Positions 13,001 through 22,014 of a stretch of 64,000 nt of DNA are shown one piece after another. The DNA is from Elephas maximus indicus. Lineage: Eukaryota > Chordata > Mammalia > Proboscidea > Elephantidae. The number at the start of each line of letters is the position of its first letter. Position 1 is the first letter of the stretch. The stretch is taken from assembly GCF_024166365.1 (NCBI RefSeq), contig NC_064831.1, forward strand, positions 32,850,768-32,914,767. The letters are read 5' to 3'. The notes beneath the pieces are model-generated. The model had not been told where the DNA came from and searched no databases. It was given only the letters and a program-made list of their open reading frames with translations. The position numbers were made by a program, and so were the translations under genes.

Positions 13001-13066
13001 GGAGAACTAATGGGAAAATCTGGTATATTTCCCAAAAACTATGTTCACTTTCTACAAGTCAGCTAA
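861..13066 (+). CDS. SH3D19: SH3D19 C-terminal part (five coding exons, SH3 domains 3-5)
   Basis: Five exons, 861-1063, 1499-1551, 3458-3644, 4115-4212 and 12950-13066, join in one frame with AG/GT borders and encode about 218 residues ending at TAA 13064-13066. The product carries three SH3 domains separated by a short Ser/Lys-rich linker, and the chain ends right after the last one, as in SH3D19 (EVE-1, EEN-binding protein). The human protein has five SH3 domains at its C-terminus; the first two and the proline-rich N-terminal half must lie upstream of this window. SH3D19 is a cytoplasmic adaptor reported to bind ADAM metalloproteases and to affect ectodomain shedding, and to bind endophilin-type proteins. 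Tail-to-tail placement with RPS3A supports the assignment. No in-frame stop or frameshift is seen in any exon, so the gene looks functional. Upstream exons and the promoter are not visible. Confidence 0.93.
1499..1551 (+). CDS. SH3D19: SH3D19 exon: linker between SH3 domains 3 and 4
   Basis: This 53 bp exon lies between a T-rich tract ending in TAG (1496-1498) and the donor GTAGGC at 1552. With the A left over from the previous exon it gives Ser plus 17 codons, a hydrophilic run of Ser, Lys, Asp and Asn (for example KSEDSGSNSQ). It has no domain of its own and acts as the spacer between SH3 domains 3 and 4, matching the human protein as I recall it. It is too short to be found by an ORF scan and is called from splice sites and phase. 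Confidence 0.85.
1985..2165 (-). repeat. MIR fragment
   Basis: Contains the hallmark run gtgccaggcactgtgctaag and later the cctcacaacagccct and gtggcagagctggat blocks, which are the reverse complement of the MIR core. This is an ancient mammalian SINE in a SH3D19 intron. The open frame over it (2079-2669) has no coding support. Confidence 0.8.
2405..2712 (+). repeat. tRNA-Gly-headed SINE with RTE-like tail
   Basis: The head reads like tRNA-Gly: ggttcagtggtagaattctc is the D-arm/A-box region and gggttcagttcccat the B box. The body (tggaggcttgcatgttgctg ... agcttccagactaagatgga) recurs at 10807-11045, 16125-16360, 30537-30870 and 60219-60560. The tail resembles the end of the RTE LINE copies here. 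This appears to be an older afrotherian SINE family than AfroSINE, since copies are more diverged. Confidence 0.75.
2900..3110. repeat. Two MER5A-like hAT transposon fragments
   Basis: Contains gaatttgcatttc and ctgaatcagaatct next to a second motif catcagcattggcgtcacat, each resembling parts of MER5A, a non-autonomous Charlie-related DNA transposon common to placental mammals. The two motifs look like separate, diverged pieces. Identification is from memory of the consensus. Confidence 0.45.
3458..3644 (+). CDS. SH3D19: SH3D19 exon: fourth SH3 domain
   Basis: The acceptor CAG ends at 3457 and the donor GTACAA begins at 3645. The 187 bp exon starts in phase 0 with Asp-Asn-Ser and encodes an entire SH3 domain: EALHSF opens the fold, EDLSFKRGD is the acidic RT loop, DPDWYKGRL holds the conserved Trp, and GIFPAVFV is the terminal strand. 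It leaves one G that is completed to Ala by the next exon. A TG/TATG-rich microsatellite begins about 45 bp past the donor. Confidence 0.93.
3691..3801. repeat. TG / TATG / TA microsatellite
   Basis: Runs of tg, tatg, tagata and ta units occupy about 110 bp, starting about 45 bp after the donor of the exon for SH3 domain 4. It probably varies in length between individuals. Confidence 0.85.
4115..4212 (+). CDS. SH3D19: SH3D19 exon: first half of fifth SH3 domain
   Basis: The exon runs from the acceptor ACAG at 4111-4114 to the donor GTCAGG at 4213. Its 98 bp complete the split Ala codon and add 32 residues: a short linker with a basic GRKAK patch, then the start of an SH3 domain (ALFDF, then GENEDELSFK). 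The domain is interrupted right after the RT loop, so the remaining strands depend on the last exon 8.7 kb away. Confidence 0.92.
4491..5264 (+). repeat. MaLR-type LTR, split by an RTE insertion
   Basis: The left part (4491-4842) and right part (5181-5264) together match the LTR seen at 7543-7968: TGTTATG start, a block around aatcctaatcccta, ccagagctgacagagac, then gtgagaaaataaatttctgt-like and tggtatttctgttac motifs and a ctaaggca end. It is a solo LTR of an ERVL-MaLR element inside the long SH3D19 intron. Confidence 0.75.
4843..5180 (+). repeat. RTE-type LINE 3' fragment
   Basis: Matches the RTE 3' ends at 22015-22362 and, reversed, 11594-12348 and 63204-64000. It encodes pieces of the RTE ORF C-terminus (a diverged RMRWIDTVAA-like block) and ends in ctatgagtcggaaccgactt, the tail that AfroSINE shares. 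It sits inside the MaLR LTR. Confidence 0.8.
5285..5450 (+). repeat. Diverged SINE/RTE tail fragment
   Basis: Contains gtaaaggatccacaattgct and ends with cactgtgagtcagagctgac, recognisable as the 3' part of an AfroSINE-related element. No complete head is visible. Confidence 0.55.
5451..7290 (+). other. SH3D19 intron sequence, no feature recognised
   Basis: Unique-looking, AT-rich intron DNA with a T tract at 6241-6256. No splice-bounded exon with SH3 similarity, RNA gene or named repeat is recognised here. Confidence 0.6.
7460..7542 (+). repeat. tRNA-Gly SINE, left part (continues at 10807)
   Basis: Reads gtggcttgggtgttgctatg and ccaccagtatttcaaatagc, the middle of the tRNA-Gly SINE. The element resumes at 10807 with gtttcagtggagcttcagac, so the MaLR provirus at 7543-10806 inserted into it. 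Confidence 0.7.
8283..8690 (+). repeat. L1 3' UTR fragment inside the MaLR internal region
   Basis: Blocks such as gactggaggaaccccctgaa-like text, cttttcagacaaagattaga, gcagctcctgtcc, gtcacattgtggggcttgca and gtaaacttacacctaatg match the 3' ends of the longer L1 copies at 29.9-30.25 kb and 57.5-57.66 kb. The A-rich end is at about 8680-8700. Confidence 0.8.
10118..10285 (+). repeat. AfroSINE in the 3' LTR of the MaLR
   Basis: Full-length forward copy, from ggagccttggtggcatagtg to tttggttttggg. The LTR sequence ctgttgtt is repeated at 10110-10117 and 10286-10293, an 8 bp target-site duplication. Confidence 0.88.
10553..10722 (+). repeat. Second AfroSINE in the same LTR
   Basis: Forward copy starting gaaaccctggtcgcatagtg. 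The LTR motif agctgaga on the left and agctgtgaga on the right bracket it, an imperfect duplication. Confidence 0.85.
10807..11045 (+). repeat. tRNA-Gly SINE, right part
   Basis: Continues the SINE broken at 7542 (gaagaaaggcctggtgatct, aattagccagtgaaaacc) and ends in a gagtcacaacaacaa tail. Confidence 0.7.
11050..11315 (+). repeat. 3' end of an unassigned non-LTR retrotransposon
   Basis: Ends ctcaacaacaataaaataaa. A near-repeat of aatttatcttt at its left and aaattatcttt at its right suggests a target-site duplication. The family could not be named. Confidence 0.4.
11594..12348 (-). repeat. RTE-type LINE 3' fragment with 8 bp target-site duplication
   Basis: Reverse-oriented 5'-truncated RTE copy with cagttccaactcatagcg at its left (the 3' tail). 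Remnants of the RTE ORF C-terminus are readable on the - strand (LEARMARLHFTYFGYVIRR region, 11687-11887). It is flanked by acatactg at 11586-11593 and 12349-12356. An AfroSINE interrupts it at 11920-12083. Confidence 0.85.
11920..12083 (-). repeat. AfroSINE inside the RTE copy
   Basis: Full-length reverse copy. The motif tggcagtccata flanks it at 11908-11919 and 12084-12095, a 12 bp target-site duplication, so it is younger than the RTE insertion. Confidence 0.9.
12690..12901 (-). repeat. Older AfroSINE variant next to the last SH3D19 exon
   Basis: Reverse copy of a longer variant with an extra middle block (gatctttcagaagtaggtca ... gcctctgggtagac). It ends about 48 bp before the last coding exon, close to the polypyrimidine tract. 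Confidence 0.8.
12950..13066 (+). CDS. SH3D19: SH3D19 last coding exon: second half of fifth SH3 domain and stop
   Basis: The acceptor is a strong pyrimidine tract ending TTACAG at 12949. The exon opens in phase 0 and reads 38 codons, AGDIITELESVDQDWMSGEL onward, with the conserved Trp and the GIFPKNYV strand. It stops at TAA (13064-13066) eight residues after the NY of the last SH3 strand. The chain therefore ends at the SH3 boundary, as in the human protein. The preceding intron is packed with transposons, and one old SINE ends about 48 bp upstream of the exon. Confidence 0.92.
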   Translation, partial: AGDIITELESVDQDWMSGELMGKSGIFPKNYVHFLQVS

Positions 13067-15075
13067 AGGTGAAGCTTAACTGTGTTCCTTGGCACAAGAA
13101 CTCACTTGAACTATCACTTTGACTATCAGATTTGTTTTTGCACTATTTTTTTTTAACCGAAAGAGAAATACCTACGCTGCACATGGTACACTAGAATTTT
13201 CTGAAAGCAGAAAACTTCGTTTTTGTATTTAGCTTTTATTCACAGTAGCAACACTCACATGGAAACCCATGAGCCAAGGATTGTCCCAAGGAAAACAGCA
13301 AGCAAGATTAGCAAGGCAGGTATATTTTCTCCCCAAAGAAAGCGCCTGGTGACATGGCGGCAAGGGGAGGCTTACACACAGACAGCATTTGCACTTGGAC
13401 ATCTATTTGAATCAGCACAAGTGAATTAACCGTGCTTCTTCATTTTTTACTTCAGTTTAAAAAGAGGACGGTTGCCATTCTACATGCTGTAACTATCAGG
13501 ACATGGTTAGTTATCTAAATTTCAGTTTTAATATCCAAATTAATTCTAACAGCTTGAGCACATATCCTTATTACTGGGGCAAACCCTTGCTTCAGGACAG
13601 GATAGCTTGTTGACTAGTTGGGGCATTTGTAAGCACATGGTGGCAATCAGCTCCCGCTCACCAAATGCTCCATGTGTTCTTGTTGCCCGTTTATCCTAGG
13701 ATTCGAAGGGGGTCAAAATTTGATGTGTCTTACTTAGTCAGAAGGTCAAGAGCCATCCCTGAAATGCCTTGCTAATGCAACTAACTAACCCTCTTACATA
13801 CGTGCCATACTTATTTCTTTCCTCAGTGTATACTTTATGTTAACAGGGTTATTACAAAGCACATTTTCTGAATCTGCAATCATTCCTTTGACAATTACTG
13901 GTACCCAAAGAAAAATTCATTTTCTTTGTGTTACCCCAGTAATGTATAAAAGCTGTATCTTTTTATGGTAGTACATTATACATTGCATATAAAATCTAGG
14001 AATACAGAGCAACTGTTAAGGTGGAAACAAACGCCAACCCCACAGCTCATTTCTTCCCAATTTAATCAGAATGAGAAATAATTTAAGAGGACTGAAGGCT
14101 AGGACTTCTTTTTTTTTTTTTTTTTTTTTGTCAGCTCATCCCAGTATAGTTATTAGACTAAATAAAAAACCACTTTCCTGCTGTCCATTGTTATGTATTC
14201 CAGGCTTAAGATAAAAAGTGGTTCTTTACTTGACTGAATCAATTGCAAAAGCCAAATAGGTTGAAGACAATCTTCCATACAGATCAATGGAATAGAATTT
14301 CATTGGAAATGTAAAACACTTTCCCAACAATGTTCATGACTTTCTTCTATTTTTGAGAAGAGTTTCATATGCTGGGTCACTTTTTAGGTTTTGTTATTGT
14401 TTCACATTGTCCAAAAAGTTAGGCAGTCAGTGGCCAAACCGCTATGCCAGCGCCAACCACATGGGCTTCTGTAAGGGGGGTGATGTTTTGTCTTTGATTA
14501 AAGTTCATCTCCCAGTTATATGGTTACATTTGGTCTTGGAGTATGAGGGCTGAGTTTTCTACATGTTTTAGGTAAAGAAGACAATATAAGGAAAACTGTT
14601 GTCAAATTTCACTCAAAAGTCAAATTCCCATTTGTAACAGCAGGAAGTGAGGAGTATGGAATGGGATATGAGGTATATATTTTTGCCTGTACGACTGTAA
14701 CATCTTAAAGATTCTGAAAACCCAGCTTTATTGGAGAAAAATCTCTCTCTTAAATTTTCGCCTCCTGTGAGCAGAACGATAAGTGCAGGGTTGTGAATTT
14801 ACTTGACATTATAATAAATTGAACCGAATTTTCAAAGTCCCTTTCTCATAGTAGACGTGAGATTTTTGAGAATGGAGATGGTATCTTATTTATCTTTGTG
14901 TCCTCTCATAAAGGTTGGTTGATTGGTTGGATGGGATGCAGGGATGGATCAATTGAAGGATCGATGGATCAATGGATTAATGATGGAGAACTTACTATCT
15001 TAAACCACTCAATATCATTCCTCTCTAATTTGTTGACAGAAAATCTATATTGAAATAAAATTCACTGTTTTATCA
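13067..15075 (+). other. SH3D19: SH3D19 3' UTR (end estimated)
   Basis: Sequence after the SH3D19 stop is AT-rich and largely free of recognisable young repeats for about 2 kb, as expected of a conserved 3' UTR. Candidate poly(A) signals AATAAA lie at 14813-14818, 15054-15059 and 15853-15858. The one at 15054 is followed within 40 bp by a T/GT-rich stretch and is my preferred end. It contains a long T run near 14109-14129 and a degenerate GGAT/GATC simple repeat near 14925-14985. The end is an inference without transcript data. Confidence 0.55.
15054..15059 (+). terminator. Candidate SH3D19 poly(A) signal AATAAA
   Basis: Canonical hexamer about 2 kb past the stop codon, followed by a GT/T-rich region at about 15090-15110. 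Two other AATAAA hexamers (14813 and 15853) could be used instead. Confidence 0.45.
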
Positions 15076-15079
15076 GATG

Positions 15080-16120
15080 GCATTTCACTTTGTCGTGCCC
15101 TGTTTTTTGCCTACACATTTATTACGCACTCAACAGACAGAAAGCCAAAATGTAGCATATGGGTTTTCATAGGTACTTTCTCGTTCTATGTATTGATTGA
15201 ATACAAGGCAAGACTCAGTCAGGTTTAAGGAGATTCAATCAGGTTTGTAGTTAGTGAATTTCACAGGAGAGAAATAGGAATGCATTGTTTTCTTTTAGGA
15301 ATTTTTGGTGAAAGTCTGATAATGTTTATCTAAGCCTCCTAAAACAAGAATTTCTGAATCCTTTTTCTTTGGTGGTTTAGAATTACAGAAGCTATTTAAT
15401 GTATTATCTCTACCCTTTTGAACACTAAAGACAGCAGATTTATTTAAAAGGCGCCCTTGTTTACATGGCTGAATGGGTAGAGAGATAATGTAATATGTCT
15501 GTCATTGTGCTCATGGAAATCACAGGTTTTTCATGCAGTCAGAAATATTCAGAATGAAAAAAAAATCAGTGCATTTATCAAAATTGGTTATTAGAACAGG
15601 CATTTGAAAAAAATAATCATTTTTATATAGGGTTAGTTATAAACCAGTACTTTTAGCAATAACTGTTTAGTTTTTATTCTGTTTTTTAAACTTAGATAAA
15701 TATACTTAGAGAAAATAGTGATGGATATATGGACTAATTATAAGAGGATATGTTCACTTCAGTATAATCATTAATGGTTTATTCCTTTTAATTAATGCCA
15801 AATGCACATGGGCCATATGATTCATAATTCAGTGCCATTTTGAATGCCAGTGAATAAACTCTTAACAGTAATTTTTTTCAGAACTAATGGGAAGTCATTT
15901 TCTAACCTATGACTTTTTCATTTCACTGTATTTATACCCAAAAAAACAAACCTGTTGCCTTCAAATCGAGGAACACAAGATACAAAGCCTAATTCAGAAC
16001 AACGGCACCATCTAGGGGCCGCTCAACTAATTGCAAGCTCGTCATGTTAAAACACAGAAGAGAATCCTTAGATACCTAGAGGTTTTAACCCACAGAGGTT
16101 AAAAGATTTGCCTAATCTCA
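15080..16120. other. Unique sequence downstream of SH3D19, no gene recognised
   Basis: AT-rich, without clear repeats or open frames of interest. It may include further 3' UTR if the AATAAA at 15853 is the true end signal. Confidence 0.5.
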
Positions 16121-16124
16121 CATA

Positions 16125-16360
16125 TGAAGATTTAATGCTAGAATTCTCACCTTCCATGCAGGACACACGAGTTCAATTCTGGCCAAAGACCCTCAAGCAC
16201 AACCACTGCCTGTCTTGTCCATCGGTATAGACTTATATGTTGCTATAATGCTGACTGGAGTTTTCAGACTAAGAAAGACTAAGAAGAAGAGCCTGGCTTT
16301 CTAGAAATAAAAGCCTGACAATCTACTTTCAGAAATCAGCAGGTGAAAACCCTATAGATA
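16125..16360 (+). repeat. tRNA-Gly-headed SINE, diverged
   Basis: Starts in a decayed tRNA-Gly head (gctagaattctcaccttcca, gagttcaattctggcc) and continues with tatgttgctataatgctgac and agactaagaaagactaagaa. Confidence 0.7.
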
Positions 16361-17301
16361 TTCATATATATAGTAAAATAGGGGCACAGATACAGATTCT
16401 TCTTAGACATAACCAAACACCTTACAGGATTGGTTTTTGGGGTCTGAAGGACTAGGACCATAGTCTCATGGAACATGGTGGTCAGTTGGCATGATATAGT
16501 TCATAAAGTTATGTTCTACATCATAGTTTGGTGAGTAGTGTCCAGGGTCTTAAAAGCTTGTGAGCAGCCATCTAAGATACAACTATTGGTCTGTATTCGT
16601 CCAGAGGAAAAGAGAAGGAAACCAAAGACTCAAAGAGGAAATCAGTATACAGGACTGATAGTGTACATGAACCACAGTCTTAGGCTGGGTTCTCCAGAGA
16701 AGCAAAACCCGTGAAGTGCGGATGGATGGATGGACAGACGGGCGGATGGACAGATAGATTTTGTATACATGAGTTGGAATTGACTCATGTATATATACAT
16801 AAAGAGATTTATCTCAAGGAAATGGCTTAAATGGTGGTAAAAAAAAAAAAAAAAAGGCTGGCAAATCCCAAATCCATGGGACAGGAGCCAAGGTGGCAGT
16901 TTCTCCTGGCTCACGTAGCTGCAAGAGCTGACAAACCCAGTATCAACAGATCAGGTCCCAGGCTGCTGGCTCACAGGCTGTGGAGGCCAGTGAATCCCAA
17001 GATCAGCAGGCAGTATGGCAGGCCACTCCCTCAAGTCCCAGGAACTGGAGGTCAGATGGTGACAAGCCAGATGCAGAATCGAGAGAGAAGAAAAACCAGT
17101 GAGCTTTGGATGATCACATCATGGAGGTGATTACATTACAGCACAAAATGAGGATAACTGTGTCATTATATAACTTCCAAATTACATCATTACATAACTG
17201 CCAAACGAAGAATCATGTCCCAGCCAAGTTGATACACAACCTTAACCATCACAGTCCACCCTTTGTCAACTTGGCACCTGTACACATCTCCTCAAACCAT
17301 A

Positions 17302-17467
17302 CTAAAAACCCAAACCCGTTGCTGTCGAGTCAATTCCAACTCATAGCGACCCTATAGGACAGGGTAGAACTGCCCCGTAGGCTTTCCAAGGAGCAGCTGG
17401 TGGATTTGGACTGCCAATAGTTTGGTTAGCAGCTGAGCTCTTAACCACTGCACCACTAGGGCTCCTT
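17302..17467 (-). repeat. AfroSINE in the ERVL internal region
   Basis: Full-length reverse copy flanked by aaaccata at 17294-17301 and 17468-17475, an 8 bp duplication. Confidence 0.88.
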
Positions 17468-17664
17468 AAACCATAGACAATCTCTAAAGACAGTTACAAA
17501 CTCATACTTGCACTTACATGATACAACTAACATGCATACAACCAAAAATGCACTAGCCTCGCATACATCTTATATGTGAAGAAAACAAAAATATTGGATG
17601 CACACATCCAAGGAAGAAATGCACATAACAACTACAGTCCTGGTTTCTGCAACTGGTCATGTGG

Positions 17665-18095
17665 TCATGACGTATTTAGAACTACTTTTTTCTACCACCC
17701 ATTCCGTATTCCCTTTGCCGTCAGCAGATGCCTCAGCTGGCCGTGGTTCTTTGCCTAGTGGGGTAAACCAAGCCTTTAGGTCGGAATTGGGTTGCTGTAG
17801 TTTTTCATTGGCTTTAATCACAGGGAATGATAGCACTAAGAGATGTCCTAAGGGCTCTCCTGCATTCCAGACATACTCTTCTTTACTTCATTTATGTAAT
17901 ATCAGTCTGATTTCACCTTGATAATCAGGATCAATCACACAAACCAACACAGTAACTCCCTTCTTTGCCTGTTTATCCAGAGGCATGAGGAGCCCAAATT
18001 AGCTGGGTGGCATTATTAATTTCCAATTCAATGGAATCATTGTGTCTCCTAGTGGGAGCATTCCTCCCTTTGGAACTAAGACTTCTAGACCTGCA
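17665..18095 (-). pseudogene. Decayed ERVL dUTPase domain
   Basis: On the - strand one frame reads through most of a dUTPase-like fold. It starts near VPKGGM, has the nucleotide-binding signature VIDPDYQGE at about 17911-17940, and ends near EWVVE. This is the C-terminal pol domain of ERVL elements (established family knowledge), which would hydrolyse dUTP to dUMP in an active element. Two in-frame stops, at 17999-18001 and 17888-17890, show that it is dead. It lies next to the 3' LTR side of the provirus, where an ERVL dUTPase belongs. Confidence 0.72.
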
Positions 18096-19825
18096 AATCA
18101 TAGTGTTATGGGGATAGGAACAAAAATTTCGTGCGTGAGTCAACTAAGGGTAATAGTGAATGGTGCCACTCCCTATTCCACCCTGTGATTCCTAGACCCA
18201 GGAATCCTGGCTATGGGAGAAACAGCACCACATATTGGATGCTATCCATTGCAGTAACCATGCCTACCTTGTTTTTGTCAGTTGAATGCCACCACTTGGC
18301 CCATACCACCACTGTATCCAGTCAGCCCCATTGTAGATAGGTGTCTTAATTCAGTTAGGGCAATTCCCTCTTTCAAATCTGATTTATATAAAATAGCAAT
18401 CACAGCAGTCTTCAGAAACCCTGGAGCTCTCTTCACAAATTTGTTCCTCACAGTTGTGGTAAAAGGTGTGTTCCCTTGGCATTCTGTGTGTGGGTCTTTG
18501 GGTCTAACCTGATAAATCCATTCTAACATGCCAATTTCCCTAAGCTTTTAGATAGCAACACAGATCTGTCTGATACTGGATTTAGTATAAGCAGTCACGT
18601 AATCCATGCTTCAGTGAACCAACCAAATAAACTATTGAATCCTTTCTTAACCTCTCAAGCTGAAACACTGAATGAAGAATCTGTGCTTAGCAGGCCCATA
18701 TCAGTAAACGCAGACTGAAGCAACTTTATGTTCCTCACCCCGTTATTCCACATCCTTAATAGCCATTCCCACACATACTCCCCAGGTTTCTGTTTGTACA
18801 TACTAGAAAAGTCAGGTAGTTCTTTTGGGGTGTAGTGTGACTCCTCCTAGGTCACACTTTGTACTTCACCTTTTGGGACTCACTGGGACTTTAGTTATCG
18901 ATCTAGAAGCAAAAATGGTTGGTGGGGATGTGTTTTGAGAGCATTCAGCAATGTCTTGTAAAGCATCTGCCTCAGGCAAAGCCCCAGGCAATGACTCAGA
19001 TGCTGCCCCATGTGATAGACAAAGGCTCTCTGACACAGCAGGATTAATCTCATCAGTTCGAGGCAGAGGGGCTAAGTTTTTACTATGGAGGGTGGTTTAG
19101 CAGACAAAGATGAAGTAATCTCTTCAGATGGGAATGGAGGGCTGGTTCTGTTGGGAGGAGTGCATCAATGAAATTTAGGGGCTCATTGTCCCCAGCATCC
19201 TGATTATCTGCCTGTATGTCCCCATCCCAAGTTTCAGTCAATGCTCTTACTTTAACTTCAGGCACTGTTCAAGGTTGGGAATGCGGTTGGTGTTGTAATT
19301 CAGCCACTCTTATAATAAGACTCTGGGTTTGGTTGTCAGCAATATCACCTTTATTACTACAAGAAATAAGGCTTTATTTTAGGGCACAAGTGACAACTTT
19401 GAGGTCATTTATGCAACAATTGAACTGTGATTCTGAAGCCTTGAGCTCATCTCTTTCACCACTTTGGCAAGATAGTACCAACCAACCAGCCTCCTTATAC
19501 TTCTCATTCTGACGAAATTGCAGGAAAGTATCAAACGTATGATCACCCAATGCCTCACCTCTCACAAATACTTATCTATTGGAGGTGGTATTTTGCATAT
19601 TTCTATTGCCACCTTACACCATGGATTAGCAGTGCCCTCTTTGTTACTGGAAACAGAGTCATCAACTTCTTTAAGACTAACCAGACTTGAGAACTAATTT
19701 AGAAAACTCATTCTTACAATATTGTTTTTTTAGAATCACTCTCCATGCCAAATGTCTTAGCCTGGGTTCTCTAGAGAAGCAAAATCATTGAAGTGTGTGT
19801 ATATAACTTACAGAGAGAGAGAGAG

Positions 19826-19978
19826 GGAAACCCTGGTGGTGTAGTAGTTAAGTGCTACAGCTGCTAACCAAAAGGCCAGCAGTTCGAATCCACCAGGTGC
19901 TCCTTGGAAACTATGGGGCAGTTCTGCTCTGCCCTATGGGGTTGCTATGAGTCAGAATCGACTTGATAGCAGCAGGTT
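19826..19978 (+). repeat. AfroSINE in the ERVL 5' LTR
   Basis: Forward copy inserted in a gagagaga tract of the LTR; the same gagaga run continues on its right side, hiding the exact duplication. Confidence 0.85.
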
Positions 19979-21235
19979 GTAGAGAGAGGCAGAGAAAGGG
20001 AGAGAGCAAAAGATTTATCTCAAGGAAATGGCTCATGTGATTGTAGAGGCTGTCAAATCCATGAGTGAGTTGTCAGGCTGGAGGCTCCTCCTGACTCACG
20101 TAGCTGTAGGGGCTGACAAACTGAAGATCAGCAGATCAGACAGCAGGCTGTGGTTCATGAGCTGCAGAGGCTGACTAATCCAAGATCGGCAGGTAAGACA
20201 ACAGGCTACTGACTCACAGGCTGTGGAGGCTGACGAATCTCAAGATCAGCAGACAATATGGCAGGCCACTGCCTCAAGTCCCAAGAACCAGAAGTCATAT
20301 GATGACAAACTGGATGCAAGATCCAGAGAGAGCAAAAACTAGCAAGCTTTCTCAGAACTTCCATGTATATTGGATGTGGGCCACACCCCCGAGGAAACAC
20401 CCATTACAACTGCTTGACTGATCACATCAGATCACATCATGGAGGTAATTACATTATATCACAAAATGGAGGATAACTATATCATTACATAACTGCCAAA
20501 TTACATCATTATGTAATTGTCAAGCCACTGAGAATCATGGCCCAGCCAAGGTGACACACTGACACACAACCTTAACCATCACACACGGCCTCATGTACCT
20601 TGAGACGAGAAGATTTAGATGGTGCCCAACTACCACTACCGACCGTTCTGATCAGGGCCACAATAGATGAACCCCAGTGGAATGGGAGAAAAATGTGGAA
20701 CAGAACCTCAGATTTCTAAAGGAAAAAAAAAAATGTACTGGGCTAATTGAGATTGGAGGACTCTCTGAGACTATTGCTCTGAGATACTCTTTAAGCCTTA
20801 AACTGATACTGGTCCTTTAGGTCACCTTTAGTTAAATAACAGATTGGCTCACAAAATAAAGAATATCACTCATGAGTACTGTGCTTCTTTAAAAAATCAT
20901 CTGTATGAATCCAAATGGTCAACAAGTTACTTTAAAACAAAGAGAATGTAAGTGGGCAGGGAAACTAGATTAATAGAAATGGAAGAAACAGACCGGAAGT
21001 ATGAAAAATGTTTACACGTTGTGAAAAATGTAAGCAACGTCACTGAACAGTTAGTGTAGAAATTATTGAATGGAAACCTAAACTGCTGTATAAACCTTCA
21101 CCAAAAACACAATAAAATATTTAGAAAAGAAAAAGATCCTGTTAAGTTAAATCGGCTCAAAATGAAAAAGAGAAACATCATTTTGAACAACTTTTTGTTA
21201 CAGCAAGCCAATAAAAATTAGTAATTAAAAAAAAA

Positions 21236-21702
21236 AAACCCTGTAGACCCACGAGTCAGGGAAAGACTCAGTGGCAGCTAACAACAAGCTCACATAGTTA
21301 CTGGCAGAGCCAGTAAAACCTAGCTCTACTGATTCCCAAGCCACTAGTGATCCAATTCTCTTTAGCTGTGAAACAAGTAGAATTAATCTGTTTTATTGGC
21401 CTATGAAAGTTGCAACTTCTCAGATAAAATACTTATGATTAGGAAGAGTTGCACAGAATTAATTGAAGTCTTCAGTTTCTTTAAAGGAGAAAAGTAAAGA
21501 CTTGCTCAGCTTCTGAATTTTGTTTAGACAATTTATATTGAAGTTACCTAGAAACAAAACATTAACTGATCCATTAATGGTGATTTCTTTTTCTGTTTAA
21601 TGGGAAATTTTTTAATGCTTGGAACATCAGACATTATAAAGGTTTGTCTGTAGGGCTGTGCTCTTGTAGTAGCAAAACAATTATAAACCTAGATTTTCAT
21701 AC
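21236..21702. other. SINE tail fragment followed by unique sequence
   Basis: A short SINE tail (cacgagtcagggaaagactc, about 21240-21290) is followed by about 400 bp in which nothing is recognised. Confidence 0.5.
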
Positions 21703-21705
21703 AAA

Positions 21706-21868
21706 ACCAAAACCAAACCCATGGCTGTCGAGTTGATTCCAACTCATAGTGACCCTGTAGGACAGAGTAGAACTGCCCCATAGAACTTCCAAGGAGCAGC
21801 TGGTGGATTCAAACTGCCAGCCTTTTGGTTAGCAGCCAAGCTCTTAACCAATGTGCCACCTAGGGCCC
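21706..21868 (-). repeat. AfroSINE with 14 bp target-site duplication
   Basis: Full-length reverse copy. gattttcatacaaa at 21692-21705 and gattttcacacaaa at 21869-21882 flank it with one mismatch. Confidence 0.88.
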
Positions 21869-22014
21869 GATTTTCACACAAATGTAGCAGAAAACACTCT
21901 TTTTAGTACTTTGGAGTGTGATTGATGAAACCAATCACTGTTAATAAATTTATATATCAGAATCTGGGGCATATTCTGAATATTTTTAAAGAGATCCTAA
22001 ATGTACCTATGCAT

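Larger units (their letters stand above)
16676..20583 (-). mobile_element. ERVL-type endogenous retrovirus, internally deleted
   Basis: The 5' LTR is 19753-20583 and the 3' LTR is 16676-17253, read on the - strand (TGTGATGG ... CTAAGACA). They share blocks such as the gagatttatctcaaggaaatggct region, ccaggctgc-type motifs and gatcacatcatggaggt. The LTR resembles the MLT2/ERVL type of other mammals. After the 5' LTR the - strand reads tttggcatggagagtg, a likely leucine-tRNA-type primer-binding region. The internal 2.5 kb is far shorter than a complete ERVL, so most of pol is missing. Decayed gag-like and pol remnants are all interrupted by stops. Each LTR-internal segment also carries an AfroSINE. 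Confidence 0.75.
16370..21130 (+). repeat. L1 3' UTR split by an ERVL provirus
   Basis: The left part (16370-16675) contains ggtcagttggcatgatatag and gtgagcagccatctaagata. The right part (20584-21130) has gatttagatggtgcccaact, further L1 3' UTR and ends cttcaccaaaaacacaataa. The same order is found uninterrupted in the L1 at 29.5-30.25 kb, so the provirus inserted into this copy. Confidence 0.8.
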
